A stretch of 64,000 nt of DNA, taken from Halopseudomonas salegens. Its GTDB lineage: Bacteria; Pseudomonadota; Gammaproteobacteria; Pseudomonadales; Pseudomonadaceae. Location of the stretch: NCBI RefSeq assembly GCF_900105655.1, contig NZ_LT629787.1, forward strand, positions 1,054,001-1,118,000, read 5' to 3'. Under the pieces are notes generated by a model. The model had not been told where the DNA came from. It did not search any database and saw only the letters and a list, made by a program, of their open reading frames with translations. Positions within the stretch are counted from its first letter, which is position 1; each line of letters opens with the position of its first letter. Made by a program: the position numbers and the translations under genes. Positions 55,566 through 64,000 of the stretch are shown here, one piece after another.

Positions 55566-57560
55566 TCAGTGGCCGTTTGAAACAACTGCCAACAGGAAGC
55601 TGTATTCTTCGGCGACCTCCCGCATAGCCTGGTAACGCCCGCTGGCGCCGCCATGTCCGGCATCCATCTGGGTACGCAGTAACAAGGGCTGGTCATCGGT
55701 TTTGCAGCTGCGCAAGCGCGCTACCCACTTGGCCGCTTCCCAGTACTGTACGCGCACATCATGATAGCCAGCGGTGACCAGCAGTGGCGGGTACGCCTGT
55801 GGCTTGACCTGCTCATAGGGTGCATAGCCCTTGATGCGTGCAGCTACATCCGGCTCTCGCGGATCACCCCATTCTTCATACTCGCCAATGGTCAGTGGCA
55901 GGTCGGGGTTGTTCATGGTGTTCCAGACATCGACGAAGGGGACGTCGGCTACCGCAGCAGCAAAGAGTTCCGGTCGTTGATTCAGCACATTGCCGATCAA
56001 CAGACCACCGGCACTGCCACCGCTGACAGTCAGCAGGTCTGGCCGGGTCAGGCCGCTGGCAATCAAGTGTTCGGCACAGGCAATAAAATCGCTGAAGGTG
56101 TTTTCCTTGTTTTCCAGTTTGCCCATTTGGTACCAGTGTTCACCCAGGTCAGCGCCGCCGCGTACATGGGCAATGGCGTAGATCCAGCCGCGCTGCAACA
56201 GACTGAGGCGAGCATGCGAGAACCAGGGATCCATGCTGGCACCGTAGGCACCATAGCCATAGAGATACAGCGGGGCGGCCTGCTGAAAGCTGTCAACTGT
56301 GCCAATCAGGCTGATTGGCACCCGGGTACCATCGGCAGTGGTCGCCCACTGCCGTTCAACACGGTAATCCGCTGCATTGAAGGGGCCTTCTACCGGTGTA
56401 TCCCGCAGTACCTGTTGCGCGCCAGTGGCCAATTCGAGGGCACGGACCTGTGCCGGACGATTGAGGGACTCATAACGCAGGCGTACACAGGGACTGGTAT
56501 AGTCTTCGCCCCCTTGCAGATGCAGGCTGTATACCGGGTCCGGCATGCTGACGTGATAGCGGCTCTGGTTGCTGTGCACCTGCAGGCATACCAGCCCTTG
56601 CTCGCGGTACTGCAGGATCAGACCTGTCTGCTGTACGTAAAAGTCTTCCAGTGTGTGTTCTGAGCTGCAGGGGGTATGCAAGACCCATTGTTGCGGCTGG
56701 GCCGGATCGGCGCAGTAGAGAGCAAAGTTCTCTCCACTCTGATTGCTGCGAATCCATAATTTGCCCATGCCGTGGTCGACATCGTATTCATGCCCTTCAC
56801 TGCGCGGGCTGACCAGCTGCGGCTGTGCAGTTGGCGAGTTGGCGGGTAGCAGGCGGACTTCGCTGGTGTTCTTGCTGTCGCTGGCGATAAACAGCCAGTT
56901 TTCGCAGGCGCTGCGGTAGGCGTGCAGGTAGAAGCGCTGATCCGCTTCGTGATAAATCTCTACTGCTGGCTGTCCGTCCTCCAGGCGCCAGAGCGTGGCC
57001 GGGCGTGAAGTGTGATCCATGCTGATGGCGAACAGGGTTCGGTTGTCATTGGACCAGAGGAGGCTGCCGTCAGCCCGGGGCAGATCGAGTTCGCGTACCT
57101 GGCCAGTCGCGATCTCGAGCAGGAACAGCTGGTAAGTTTCATCTCCCTGGCGGTCCAGGCTGTAGGCCAATTGCTGATGATCGGGGCTGACAGCCATATC
57201 ACCCAGTTGCAGAAACCCGTCACCCGCCAGTTCATTCAGGTCCAGCAGGCAGTCTTCGGTAGCCGTGTCGATGCTCAGGTCCTGCGCGCCCTGCTGGCGA
57301 CAACGAAAATAGCGAGGGTATTCGGCGCCGGCTTCGGTGCGCTGGTAGTAGAGCCAACCATCTTTGCAGGCAGGCAGCGAGAGGTCGGTTTCGCGGATTC
57401 GGCCACGGATTTCAAGGAACAATGCTTCGCGCTGATCCTGATGCTGGCTGAGCCAGGCCTCGCTGAGCCGGTTCTCGGCTTCCAGCCAGGCAATGACATC
57501 GGGGTGGTCACGCTGCTCGAGCCACTGCCAGGGATCGTGCGGGGTGCGGGTATCGGTCAT
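55566..57560 (-). CDS. ptrB: Oligopeptidase B (S9A serine peptidase)
   Basis: The protein has 664 residues from ATG 57,560 (GGAG ribosome site), where the family N-terminus begins (HDPWQWLEQRDHPDVIAWL). A seven-blade beta-propeller is followed by an alpha/beta-hydrolase peptidase. The serine is in SGGSAGGLLIGN, Asp in YHDVRVQYWEAAKW and His in DAGHGGASGRYQ. Acidic residues in IGEYEEWGDP fit cleavage after Lys/Arg of small peptides. It is cytoplasmic or periplasmic in relatives; no signal peptide is seen. The frame is open further upstream but without homology. Confidence 0.92.
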   Translation of the reverse strand: MTDTRTPHDPWQWLEQRDHPDVIAWLEAENRLSEAWLSQHQDQREALFLEIRGRIRETDLSLPACKDGWLYYQRTEAGAEYPRYFRCRQQGAQDLSIDTATEDCLLDLNELAGDGFLQLGDMAVSPDHQQLAYSLDRQGDETYQLFLLEIATGQVRELDLPRADGSLLWSNDNRTLFAISMDHTSRPATLWRLEDGQPAVEIYHEADQRFYLHAYRSACENWLFIASDSKNTSEVRLLPANSPTAQPQLVSPRSEGHEYDVDHGMGKLWIRSNQSGENFALYCADPAQPQQWVLHTPCSSEHTLEDFYVQQTGLILQYREQGLVCLQVHSNQSRYHVSMPDPVYSLHLQGGEDYTSPCVRLRYESLNRPAQVRALELATGAQQVLRDTPVEGPFNAADYRVERQWATTADGTRVPISLIGTVDSFQQAAPLYLYGYGAYGASMDPWFSHARLSLLQRGWIYAIAHVRGGADLGEHWYQMGKLENKENTFSDFIACAEHLIASGLTRPDLLTVSGGSAGGLLIGNVLNQRPELFAAAVADVPFVDVWNTMNNPDLPLTIGEYEEWGDPREPDVAARIKGYAPYEQVKPQAYPPLLVTAGYHDVRVQYWEAAKWVARLRSCKTDDQPLLLRTQMDAGHGGASGRYQAMREVAEEYSFLLAVVSNGH

Positions 57561-57618
57561 TGGTGGGACTCCGGAAGCAAAACGGCTATTATAGGCCGCT
57601 AATTCTACGCGCGGATGG

Positions 57619-57984
57619 ATGCAGATGTTCAACGAAGCCGAATACCAATTGATCTGGTCGGTGTATCTGGTGGCGGCACTGCTGGGCTGGCTCGTCTGGT
57701 GGCAGATGACCCGCTGGATCAGTTGGTGGTTTGTGCGTGAACCGCTGTGGGTCATGATGGCAGTGGTGCTGTTTACCCCCGTGCGGGCAGACCCGGAACA
57801 GGCCTGGATGGCACCGGGCAGTATCATTCTGGCACTGGATACCCTTCTCGATACCGGGGAGAATCAGGCGCGTGTTCTGGGTGAAATGTCACTGGTGCTG
57901 GCGCTGGCGTTGGTTGCCTGGGGCGGGTTTGTCTGTGTGCGGACAGGGTGGCGCATGTGGCGCCAGCAGCAGGCGGAAGCCTGA
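57619..57984 (+). CDS. Small conserved membrane protein of unknown function
   Basis: This 121-residue protein has two hydrophobic segments near the N-terminus (LIWSVYLVAALLGWLVWW and WVMMAVVLFTPVRA) and one near the C-terminus (MSLVLALALVAWGGFVCVRTGW). It has a tryptophan-rich composition. An equivalent ATG lies six bases downstream. Such proteins sit next to unrelated genes in many Pseudomonas-type genomes; the role is unknown. It is divergent from oligopeptidase B with 58 bases between the starts and convergent with the TetR gene. Confidence 0.7.
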   Translation: MQMFNEAEYQLIWSVYLVAALLGWLVWWQMTRWISWWFVREPLWVMMAVVLFTPVRADPEQAWMAPGSIILALDTLLDTGENQARVLGEMSLVLALALVAWGGFVCVRTGWRMWRQQQAEA

Positions 57985-58000
57985 GCCTCCGCAGCGGGCA

Positions 58001-58588
58001 TTACTCGTCGCGTTCCAGCTTTTGTTCGTACAGCGTGCGTGCCAGGCGCATTATCTGTTCCTGAAATTCAGTGCGCTGGTGATCATCCATGGGGCAGATA
58101 CCGATCTGCTCGAACAGTCGATAGCCGCGCACCGAGAAGAACAGGATGCTGGCCTGCGCCAGGCCCAGCGGGGACTTGGCCAGAATGTCGAACAGACCCT
58201 GCACGTCATCCGATGAGGTCTGCAACAGGGCCGGATTGCTGGCCGCCGCCGCAAAGATGGCCGAGTCCATATTCTTTTCTTCGCTGGACTCGCTCAGGTT
58301 GCTCAGTAGCAGGGCTTTGAGCTCACGCATCGGATCATCCGGCAGCACACTTTCGTAGGCATTCCAGCGAATGCGAAAGCGTTCGAGGCGGTATTCGATC
58401 ATTGCCGTCAGCAGAGCGTCGCGGTCGGGAAACAGGGCTTGAAGTTGCTCGGCATCAATGCCGGTTCGTTCACTCAGGCTGGCAAAGCTGAGTTGAGATG
58501 CCCCCAGTTCACTGACGATCGCTTCGGCAGCATGGAATATCTTGGTGCGCAGTGCATTGTCTGCGCCGCGAGCTGGACTACTTTCCAC
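58001..58588 (-). CDS. TetR-family transcriptional regulator
   Basis: This 195-residue protein has an N-terminal TetR-type helix-turn-helix (IFHAAEAIVSELGASQLSFASLSERTGIDAEQLQALFPDRDALL) in which the recognition helix departs from consensus. The C-terminal domain is helical. No divergent target or clear operator is adjacent, so what it controls is unknown. It lies downstream of, and on the same strand as, the cold-shock gene, from which it is separated by a terminator. Confidence 0.75.
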   Translation of the reverse strand: MESSPARGADNALRTKIFHAAEAIVSELGASQLSFASLSERTGIDAEQLQALFPDRDALLTAMIEYRLERFRIRWNAYESVLPDDPMRELKALLLSNLSESSEEKNMDSAIFAAAASNPALLQTSSDDVQGLFDILAKSPLGLAQASILFFSVRGYRLFEQIGICPMDDHQRTEFQEQIMRLARTLYEQKLERDE

Positions 58589-58702
58589 TTCAACAACCCC
58601 TTGTTCTGGCAGTTGGCATCACCCGTTCGGGCGGCATTGGCAAAGGTATAGGGTACGATGTTGCGGCGCATCAGGCGAGACTTGCGGTAAAAAAAGGCAT
58701 AA

Positions 58703-58728
58703 AAAAACCCGGCACAAGCCGGGTTTTT
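58703..58728. terminator. Bidirectional intrinsic terminator
   Basis: aaaaacccggc and gccgggttttt form an 11-bp stem with an acaa loop, with A/T runs on both sides. It ends the cold-shock transcript read leftwards and would also stop rightward transcription. Confidence 0.92.
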
Positions 58729-58743
58729 CTTCAGTCTCGGGTA

Positions 58744-58950
58744 TTAGCCCAGGATCTGAATGTTTGCAGCCTGCTTGCCCTTCGGGCCAGTAGTCACGTC
58801 AAACGATACTTTCTGGTTCTCGGCCAGGGATTTGAAGCCCTGTACTTTGATTTCGGAGAAGTGAGCGAACAGATCGTCACCACCGCCATCGGGAGTAATG
58901 AAGCCAAAACCTTTAGTGTCGTTGAACCACTTAACTGTACCAGTTGCCAT
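58744..58950 (-). CDS. CspA-family cold-shock protein
   Basis: This is a 68-residue single OB-fold protein. The nucleic acid-binding RNP1 (KGFGFITPD) and RNP2 (DLFAHF) motifs are complete. It binds single-stranded RNA/DNA and melts mRNA structure, as a chaperone. It is close to Pseudomonas CapB/CspD-type proteins; which paralogue it is cannot be told. It has a long leader and a strong terminator, typical of cold-shock genes. Confidence 0.95.
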   Translation of the reverse strand: MATGTVKWFNDTKGFGFITPDGGGDDLFAHFSEIKVQGFKSLAENQKVSFDVTTGPKGKQAANIQILG

Positions 58951-59261
58951 TTCGGATAATTCCTATGAAATTAAAAAACATGAGCAAAGCTCAATTAAAG
59001 CGTGGGAATCAAAGATTGCGAGATGACAAACATACGTACCGAGAAAGTGCGCTTGCAGCCTACAACTCTATCTCTTGAAAACCTACGCGTTAACTCTGCG
59101 CCTTAATCAAAGTCGTGTCAAGCATATGCGACCTCGACAAAAGCCGAGTAAACGTCCTTGAGTATACGACAGATTGAGAAAATCGCACTCCGTTCGTCGG
59201 ATTTTTGCATTTTTTTTCTTGACCCGGCTTTTTGCGGCCCATTCACCGGCTGGCGTGAAGA
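58951..59261 (-). promoter_or_regulatory. Long untranslated leader of the cold-shock gene
   Basis: These 311 bases between the cold-shock gene and the aceK end contain no gene. Read leftwards, a TATACT -10-like box lies at 59,161-59,166, which would give a leader of about 200 bases as in cspA genes, where such leaders act as temperature-responsive structures. This is an inference from length and position. Confidence 0.4.
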
Positions 59262-60965
59262 TCAGCGGCGATAGGGGTACACATCCAGCACCTTGCCGGC
59301 AACAATCTGCTCCTGCAGGTTTTTCCAGTAATCGGCTTCGTACAGGTCGCCGTGCAACTGACTGAACAGCCGGCGTTGCTTGATGTCGGCAAACAGGAAG
59401 ACCGGGAATTCCTCGGGGAATACATCATTCGGGCCAACCGAGTACCAGGGCTCGGAGGCCATTTCCTGTTCCGGATACATGGCTTCCGGGATCTTGCGGA
59501 AATTCACTTCGGTCAGATAACTGATCTCATCATAGTCGTAGAAAACCACACGGCCATGGCGGGTAACGCCGAAATTCTTCAACAACATGTCGCCGGGGAA
59601 AATATTTGCCGCGGCCAGCTCCTTGATCGCCATACCATAGTCCTGCAGCGCCGCTCTGGTCTGCTCTTCACCGGCACTTTCCAGGTAGATGTTCAACGGT
59701 GTCATCCGGCGCTCGGTCCAGCAGTGGCGAATAAGAATGATGTCATTGGCTTCTTCTCGCACTGTGGTGGGAGCAACCTCCAGTAGTTCACGCAGGCATT
59801 CGGGCTCAAAGCTCGACCGCGGGAAGCGAAAGTCAGCAAATTCCTGCGTGTCAGCCATGCGCCCGACCCGATCATGGCGTTTTACCAGGCGGTACTTTTC
59901 GATCACGGTGGCGCGGTCGACATTTTTCGACGGCGCAAACTTGTCCTTGATGATCTTGAATACGGTGTTGAAGCCGGGCAGGGTGAAAACGCTCATTACC
60001 ATGCCGCGGACCCCCGGGGCCATGATGAACTGGTCATCGGTACTGTCCAGGTGTTCGATCAGTGCCCGGTAAAATTCAGACTTGCCCTGGCGGTAAAAGC
60101 CGATAGCGGTATACAGCTCGGCGATGTGCTTCCCGGGCAGCAGTTTTTTCAGGAAGGCGACCAGTTCGCCCGGTACCGGGGTGTCGACCATGAAGTAGGA
60201 GCGAGTGAAAGAGAAGATGATCGACACTTCGGCTTCGTCGGTGACCAGGGTATCGACCAGAACGCCCCGGTTTTCACGGTGTATCAGGGGCAGCACAAAA
60301 GGCCACTGCTCACCCTGGCTGAGCAGGCGGCCAATCAGGTAGGCACCCTTGTTGCGATAAAATACCGACTGCACCAGTTCGGCAGTCAGGCCATGGTCTT
60401 GCTGTGCCCAGTCAGGCAGCCCCTGGCGTAACTTGTCGACCACCAGCGCGCGGTCTTCCACGGGTTGTGCCCAGGGAACGTCAAACTCGTACTCCTGCAT
60501 GATCTGGCGCACCAGGTCTTCCAGCGAACCATCGGAGATGAATCCACGAGTCAGGGCAATGCGTGACGGTGGGCGGGTGCTTGGACGAGTACTGTGCACG
60601 AACATGGTTTCATCGCTGATCTGGTCATAGCGATGCAGTCGGGTGAAAATCGAGTTGTACCAGGTTTCCGCCAATTCGCCATCAAAACGATCGTTGATCA
60701 GGTCGATATAGGCCAGTCGAATGGCCGGCCAGCGACTGCTGTCGAGAATCCCGCTTTCCTCGGCATCGGCTTTCAACCATTGCGCGGTATGCCGTACCTG
60801 TTCACCGTAGAGGTTGATGCGTGCCGTTGATGCCGATTGAATATCGGCCCATTTGGCCAGCTCGAAGCGGGCGCGGGCCCCTTCGGTGATGTCGCGGAAC
60901 AGGCGTCGATACTGATCAAAACCGTCAAGAATGGATTGCGCGATAGCGGTTGGGGAATTGGGCAT
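59262..60965 (-). CDS. aceK: Isocitrate dehydrogenase kinase/phosphatase AceK
   Basis: The protein has 567 residues from ATG 60,965 ([16 protein letters not shown]). The ATP-binding loop [18 protein letters not shown] and the kinase-like catalytic stretch [20 protein letters not shown] are family hallmarks; Asp in DYDE binds metal. AceK phosphorylates isocitrate dehydrogenase to divert isocitrate into the glyoxylate shunt, and removes the phosphate when needed. It is alone here, not beside aceA or aceB, as is usual in pseudomonads. Confidence 0.94.
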   Translation of the reverse strand: MPNSPTAIAQSILDGFDQYRRLFRDITEGARARFELAKWADIQSASTARINLYGEQVRHTAQWLKADAEESGILDSSRWPAIRLAYIDLINDRFDGELAETWYNSIFTRLHRYDQISDETMFVHSTRPSTRPPSRIALTRGFISDGSLEDLVRQIMQEYEFDVPWAQPVEDRALVVDKLRQGLPDWAQQDHGLTAELVQSVFYRNKGAYLIGRLLSQGEQWPFVLPLIHRENRGVLVDTLVTDEAEVSIIFSFTRSYFMVDTPVPGELVAFLKKLLPGKHIAELYTAIGFYRQGKSEFYRALIEHLDSTDDQFIMAPGVRGMVMSVFTLPGFNTVFKIIKDKFAPSKNVDRATVIEKYRLVKRHDRVGRMADTQEFADFRFPRSSFEPECLRELLEVAPTTVREEANDIILIRHCWTERRMTPLNIYLESAGEEQTRAALQDYGMAIKELAAANIFPGDMLLKNFGVTRHGRVVFYDYDEISYLTEVNFRKIPEAMYPEQEMASEPWYSVGPNDVFPEEFPVFLFADIKQRRLFSQLHGDLYEADYWKNLQEQIVAGKVLDVYPYRR

Positions 60966-61175
60966 GGACGACTGCCTTTGGCAAATTGAATAACAGGGTT
61001 GCCGGCAGCATAGCCAGTCTGGCGCTGCGACGGAAGAGGTGCGGCGGACGACCATTCAGTGACTGAATACGTCAGCCCGGTTCACACTATACCCGGTGCC
61101 GCGTTATAGTCACCGGCTGATTTGTGGCGTCGGCAGTTGGCGGCGTCGGACCCATGATTGAGTCGAGGATGCACC

Positions 61176-62021
61176 ATGAAATTCGAAGGCACGGCTTCCT
61201 ACGTTGCTACAGACGACCTGAAGCTGGCGGTCAACGCCGCTATTACGTTGCAACGCCCGCTGTTGGTCAAGGGCGAACCCGGTACCGGTAAAACCATGTT
61301 GGCCGAGCAATTGGCCGAGTCCATGGGCGCCAAACTGATTACCTGGCACATCAAGTCGACCACCAAGGCGCATCAGGGCCTGTACGAATATGATGCGGTC
61401 AGTCGTCTGCGCGACTCCCAGCTGGGTGTCGACAAGGTGCATGATGTGCGCAACTACATCAAGAAGGGCAAGCTGTGGGAGGCCTTTGAGTCTGAAGAAC
61501 GCGCCATTTTGCTGATTGATGAAATCGACAAGGCGGACATCGAGTTCCCCAACGACCTGTTGCAGGAACTCGACAAGATGGAGTTCTACGTTTACGAGAC
61601 CAATGAGACGATCAAGGCCAAGCAGCGCCCGATCATCATCATTACCTCGAATAACGAAAAAGAGTTGCCGGACGCTTTCTTGCGTCGTTGCTTCTTCCAT
61701 TACATCGCTTTCCCCGAGCGCGCGACCATGCAGAAGATCGTCGACGTGCACTACCCGGGTATCAAGAACGACCTGGTCTCCGAAGCGATGGATATCTTCT
61801 TTGACGTGCGCAAGGTGCCGGGTCTGAAGAAGAAGCCGTCTACCTCGGAGCTGGTCGATTGGTTGAAATTGTTGATGGCCGATGAGATCGGTGCAGAAAT
61901 CCTGCGTGACCGTGATCCGACCAAAGCGATTCCACCGCTGTACGGTGCGCTGGTCAAGAACGAGCAGGATGTGCAGTTGCTCGAGCGCCTGGCCTTTATG
62001 ACCCGTCGTCAGAACCGCTGA
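61176..62021 (+). CDS. MoxR-family AAA ATPase
   Basis: The protein has 281 residues from ATG 61,176 (GAGG upstream). It has Walker A GEPGTGKTML, Walker B ILLIDEIDKA, sensor 1 PIIIITSNNEKELPDAFLRRC with the arginine finger region, and a C-terminal lid. It belongs to a MoxR group that works with a partner VWA protein, here encoded 189 bases downstream. Such pairs are thought to act as chaperones for assembly of metal centres or complexes. The client is unknown. Confidence 0.92.
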   Translation: MKFEGTASYVATDDLKLAVNAAITLQRPLLVKGEPGTGKTMLAEQLAESMGAKLITWHIKSTTKAHQGLYEYDAVSRLRDSQLGVDKVHDVRNYIKKGKLWEAFESEERAILLIDEIDKADIEFPNDLLQELDKMEFYVYETNETIKAKQRPIIIITSNNEKELPDAFLRRCFFHYIAFPERATMQKIVDVHYPGIKNDLVSEAMDIFFDVRKVPGLKKKPSTSELVDWLKLLMADEIGAEILRDRDPTKAIPPLYGALVKNEQDVQLLERLAFMTRRQNR

Positions 62022-62045
62022 TCGGTCTGGAGTGCCTTCTGGTGT

Positions 62046-62157
62046 GGCGGTATTACCTGACGCCTGCCCCAGACACGCTGCAAGTACATCCCTGTAAGCT
62101 CGTCTGTGACCGTCCCTGGTCACAGACGGTCTGGGGCAGGCGTCAGGCAATACCGCC
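62046..62157. repeat. 112-bp MITE-like hairpin element
   Basis: Arms of 29 bases (ggcggtattacctgacgcct, and so on, at 62,046-62,074; reverse complement at 62,129-62,157) match with a single mismatch. Inside the right half sits a second perfect 11-bp hairpin (cgtctgtgacc / ggtcacagacg at 62,101-62,128). The connecting stretch cgctgcaagtacatccctgt resembles an interspersed repeat of gammaproteobacterial genomes. It splits an otherwise linked gene pair. Confidence 0.75.
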
Positions 62158-62210
62158 GTCATGATCGGTGTTGTTGTCTGAGCTCGATAGAATCAATGAG
62201 GGGGTGCCCG

Positions 62211-63389
62211 ATGTTATTGGGCCTGTTCAATGAAATGCGTGCAGCCAGGGTGCCGGTCTCGGTGCGTGAGCTGCTGGATCTGATCAATGCGCTGAAACAC
62301 CATGTGGTGTTCGCTGACATGGAAGAGTTCTACTACCTGTCGCGCGCCATCATGGTCAAGGACGAGCGTCACTTCGACAAGTTCGATCGCGCTTTCGGGT
62401 CCTACTTCAAGGGGCTGGAAAACCTCGACGATCTGATTGAAGCCCTGATTCCGGAAGACTGGTTGCGCAAGGAATTCGAGCGCCTGCTGACGGACGAAGA
62501 GAAAGCCAAGATCGACTCGCTCGGTGGGCTCGACAAGCTGATCGAAGAGTTCAAGAAACGTCTCGACGAACAGAAAGAGCGCCACGAAGGCGGTAACAAG
62601 TGGATTGGTACGGGCGGTACCAGCCCCTTTGGTTCGGGTGGCTACAATCCTGAAGGTATTCGTGTCGGCGATGCCGGCAAGCGCCAGGGCAGGGCGGCCA
62701 AGGTGTGGGACAAGCGCGAATACAAGAATCTGGATGATCAGGTTGAGCTGGGCACGCGCAATATCAAGGTTGCCTTGCGTCGACTACGCAAGTTTGCCCG
62801 TACCGGTGCAGCCGATGAGCTGGATATTGACGGCACTATTGACCATACTGCGCGCGATGCCGGTTTGTTGAATATCCAGATGCGTCCGGAGCGGCGCAAC
62901 GCGGTCAAGCTGTTACTGCTGTTTGATATTGGCGGCTCCATGGATGCGCACATCAAGGTTTGCGAGGAGCTTTTCTCGGCCTGCCGAACCGAATTCAAGC
63001 ACCTGGAGTATTTCTACTTCCACAATTGTATCTACGAGTCGGTCTGGAAGAACAATTTGCGCCGCACCAGTGAGCGAACGTCGACCATTGACCTGCTGCA
63101 CAAATATGGCCCGGACTACAAGGTCATCTTCGTGGGTGATGCGGCCATGGCACCCTACGAGATTACCCAGCCTGGCGGCAGTGTCGAGCACTGGAACGAA
63201 GAGGCTGGCCACGTCTGGATGCGCCGCTTTATGGAAAAATACAAGAAGCTCATCTGGATCAATCCCTACCCCAAGGATGCCTGGGAATACACGACGTCTA
63301 CCCGCCTGATGCGCGAGCTGATCGACGACAAGATGTATCCGCTGACGCTGGAAGGGCTGGAAGAGGGGATGCGTTACCTGAGCAAGTAG
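62211..63389 (+). CDS. VWA-domain (CoxE-like) partner of MoxR
   Basis: The protein has 392 residues from ATG 62,211 (AGGGGG ribosome site). The N-terminal helical half (LLGLFNEMRAARVPVSVRELLDLI) carries a charged coiled region, a glycine-rich linker (GTGGTSPFGSGGYNPEG) and a C-terminal VWA domain with MIDAS DIGGSMD. The family is a cytoplasmic partner of MoxR ATPases. The metal-ion site suggests protein-binding controlled by Mg. It probably shares the MoxR transcript, but the 112-bp hairpin element lies between them and could alter the ratio of the two products. Confidence 0.9.
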   Translation: MLLGLFNEMRAARVPVSVRELLDLINALKHHVVFADMEEFYYLSRAIMVKDERHFDKFDRAFGSYFKGLENLDDLIEALIPEDWLRKEFERLLTDEEKAKIDSLGGLDKLIEEFKKRLDEQKERHEGGNKWIGTGGTSPFGSGGYNPEGIRVGDAGKRQGRAAKVWDKREYKNLDDQVELGTRNIKVALRRLRKFARTGAADELDIDGTIDHTARDAGLLNIQMRPERRNAVKLLLLFDIGGSMDAHIKVCEELFSACRTEFKHLEYFYFHNCIYESVWKNNLRRTSERTSTIDLLHKYGPDYKVIFVGDAAMAPYEITQPGGSVEHWNEEAGHVWMRRFMEKYKKLIWINPYPKDAWEYTTSTRLMRELIDDKMYPLTLEGLEEGMRYLSK

Positions 63390-63391
63390 CC

Positions 63392-63407
63392 CCCCAGCTT
63401 GCTGGGG
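63392..63407 (+). terminator. GC-rich palindrome after the VWA gene
   Basis: ccccagc and gctgggg flank a two-base centre, three bases past the stop. It is a short hairpin without a T-run, so termination is uncertain. Confidence 0.4.
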
Positions 63408-63525
63408 ACTATATGCTCAAGGCTGGAAGCTGGAATACCTTGTTTCAAACGGGTAGCCAAATAGTCAGGTGCGCCGAAGCCAGGTAAAACCAGATAGGGT
63501 TTCGGCGAACTCGGTGACAATCAGT

Positions 63526-63567
63526 CTCCAGCCTCCAGCCTCCAGCCTCCAGCCTCCAGCCTCCAGC
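63526..63567. repeat. Heptamer tandem repeat (ctccagc, six units)
   Basis: Six exact head-to-tail copies of ctccagc lie in the gap before the hydratase gene. The same heptamer in inverse, looser form (ggctggaagctgga) occurs at about 63,420. It is probably a simple-sequence tract prone to copy-number change. Confidence 0.85.
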
Positions 63568-63572
63568 GGCTT

Positions 63573-63998
63573 TTACTCCAACCTGACTGCCGGCAGTTGT
63601 GGACGCGGCACGCTGACTTTTTCTGTGGGTGCCATCACCGTTGCCACGCCATCCACCACCTTCTTGCCATCCTGATTGAACACGCGGGTTGCGATTCTGA
63701 CCCGGTTCTTCGGCAGTTTTTCCAGTACTTCCAGTTCCACGGTAATCTCGTCTCCCAGCTTTACGGGGCGCATAAAGCTGAGCTCCTGGCCTATGTAAAT
63801 GCTCCCGGGACCGGGTAATTCGCAGGCGATTGCTGCGGAGATCAGTGCGCCGGAAAACATACCGTGGGCGATGCGGCCTTTGAACGGGGTGGCTGCGGCG
63901 AAATCTTCGTCGAGGTGAACGGGGTTGACGTCGCCGGAAACTTCAGCAAAAAGGATCAGGTCAAGCTCGGTGACCCGGTGAGTTACGCGGGCCTGGCT
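63573..63998 (-). CDS. MaoC/PhaJ-like (R)-enoyl-CoA hydratase (5' truncated by window edge)
   Basis: The reading frame is open to the right edge; about 142 residues are visible. The hydratase-2 motif FAEVSGDVNPVHLDEDFA carries the catalytic Asp and His, and FKGRIAHGMFSGALISA follows, the standard MaoC fold pattern. VELEVLEKLPKNRVRIATRVFNQDG completes the hot-dog domain. PhaJ-type enzymes hydrate trans-2-enoyl-CoA to (R)-3-hydroxyacyl-CoA, feeding polyhydroxyalkanoate synthesis or other pathways. Only a few N-terminal residues are missing. The internal ATG at 63,860 is not the true start. Confidence 0.88.
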   Translation of the reverse strand, partial: SQARVTHRVTELDLILFAEVSGDVNPVHLDEDFAAATPFKGRIAHGMFSGALISAAIACELPGPGSIYIGQELSFMRPVKLGDEITVELEVLEKLPKNRVRIATRVFNQDGKKVVDGVATVMAPTEKVSVPRPQLPAVRLE

Positions 63999-64000
63999 GC

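Overview
The window looks like a chromosomal segment of a gammaproteobacterium of the Pseudomonas type, most likely a marine or environmental relative such as the P. pertucinogena/Halopseudomonas lineage. The reasons are the gene order lon-like (asrA) / pruR / putA / putP, a QsdR-type TetR regulator, the HtpX, AlaA-type, TtcA and AceK housekeeping genes, and two tandem secreted cutinases whose residue spacing matches the P. mendocina polyester-degrading cutinase. The species assignment is an inference.

Bases 1 to about 9,700 are an accessory island: a graveyard or reservoir of Rhs (polymorphic toxin) C-terminal cassettes. The 3' end of one rhs gene enters from the left edge. It is followed by at least eight further pieces, each made of an Rhs tip (some with part of the GC-rich YD-repeat core, others reduced to the last few dozen codons) and a small, AT-rich, mostly membrane, lipoprotein or secreted reading frame that overlaps or abuts the tip, as immunity genes do. 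Two truncated cores share a direct repeat of about 795 bp. One tip is broken at a run of eight G. Cassette edges carry a recurring short motif related to gggtcgggtcttgccttttg, an IS3 orfA remnant, a 22-bp inverted repeat and a 23-bp repeat. About 800 bp without a convincing gene (9,712-10,496) separate the island from the rest.

From 10.5 to 31.2 kb lie a one-haem lipoprotein cytochrome with a SnoaL-like protein, a Bcr/CflA exporter, a GH13_18 (sucrose phosphorylase family) enzyme, a soluble chemoreceptor with a C-terminal sensor, a DEAD-box helicase, a QsdR-like TetR, an SDR, and the two cutinases. Each cutinase has its own terminator and a shared palindrome at an identical upstream distance. 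These are followed by htpX, an alaA-like aminotransferase, msrB, a glutathione peroxidase, a hybrid histidine kinase, a DUF815 ATPase, a GST, an unknown membrane protein and a tRNA-Glu/tRNA-Gly operon.

From 31.3 to 64 kb lie ttcA, an NlpC/P60 lipoprotein, a methyltransferase, a patatin and an EAL protein whose C-terminal sensor resembles that of the chemoreceptor, then gltB-gltD (glutamate synthesis) and the asrA-type Lon. The proline utilisation cluster pruR-putA-putP follows; it feeds glutamate metabolism. A TetR-controlled RND efflux operon with a perfect 24-bp operator-like palindrome comes next, then oligopeptidase B, a cold-shock protein, aceK, a MoxR ATPase/VWA pair split by a 112-bp hairpin element, and the start of a MaoC/PhaJ-like hydratase running off the right edge.
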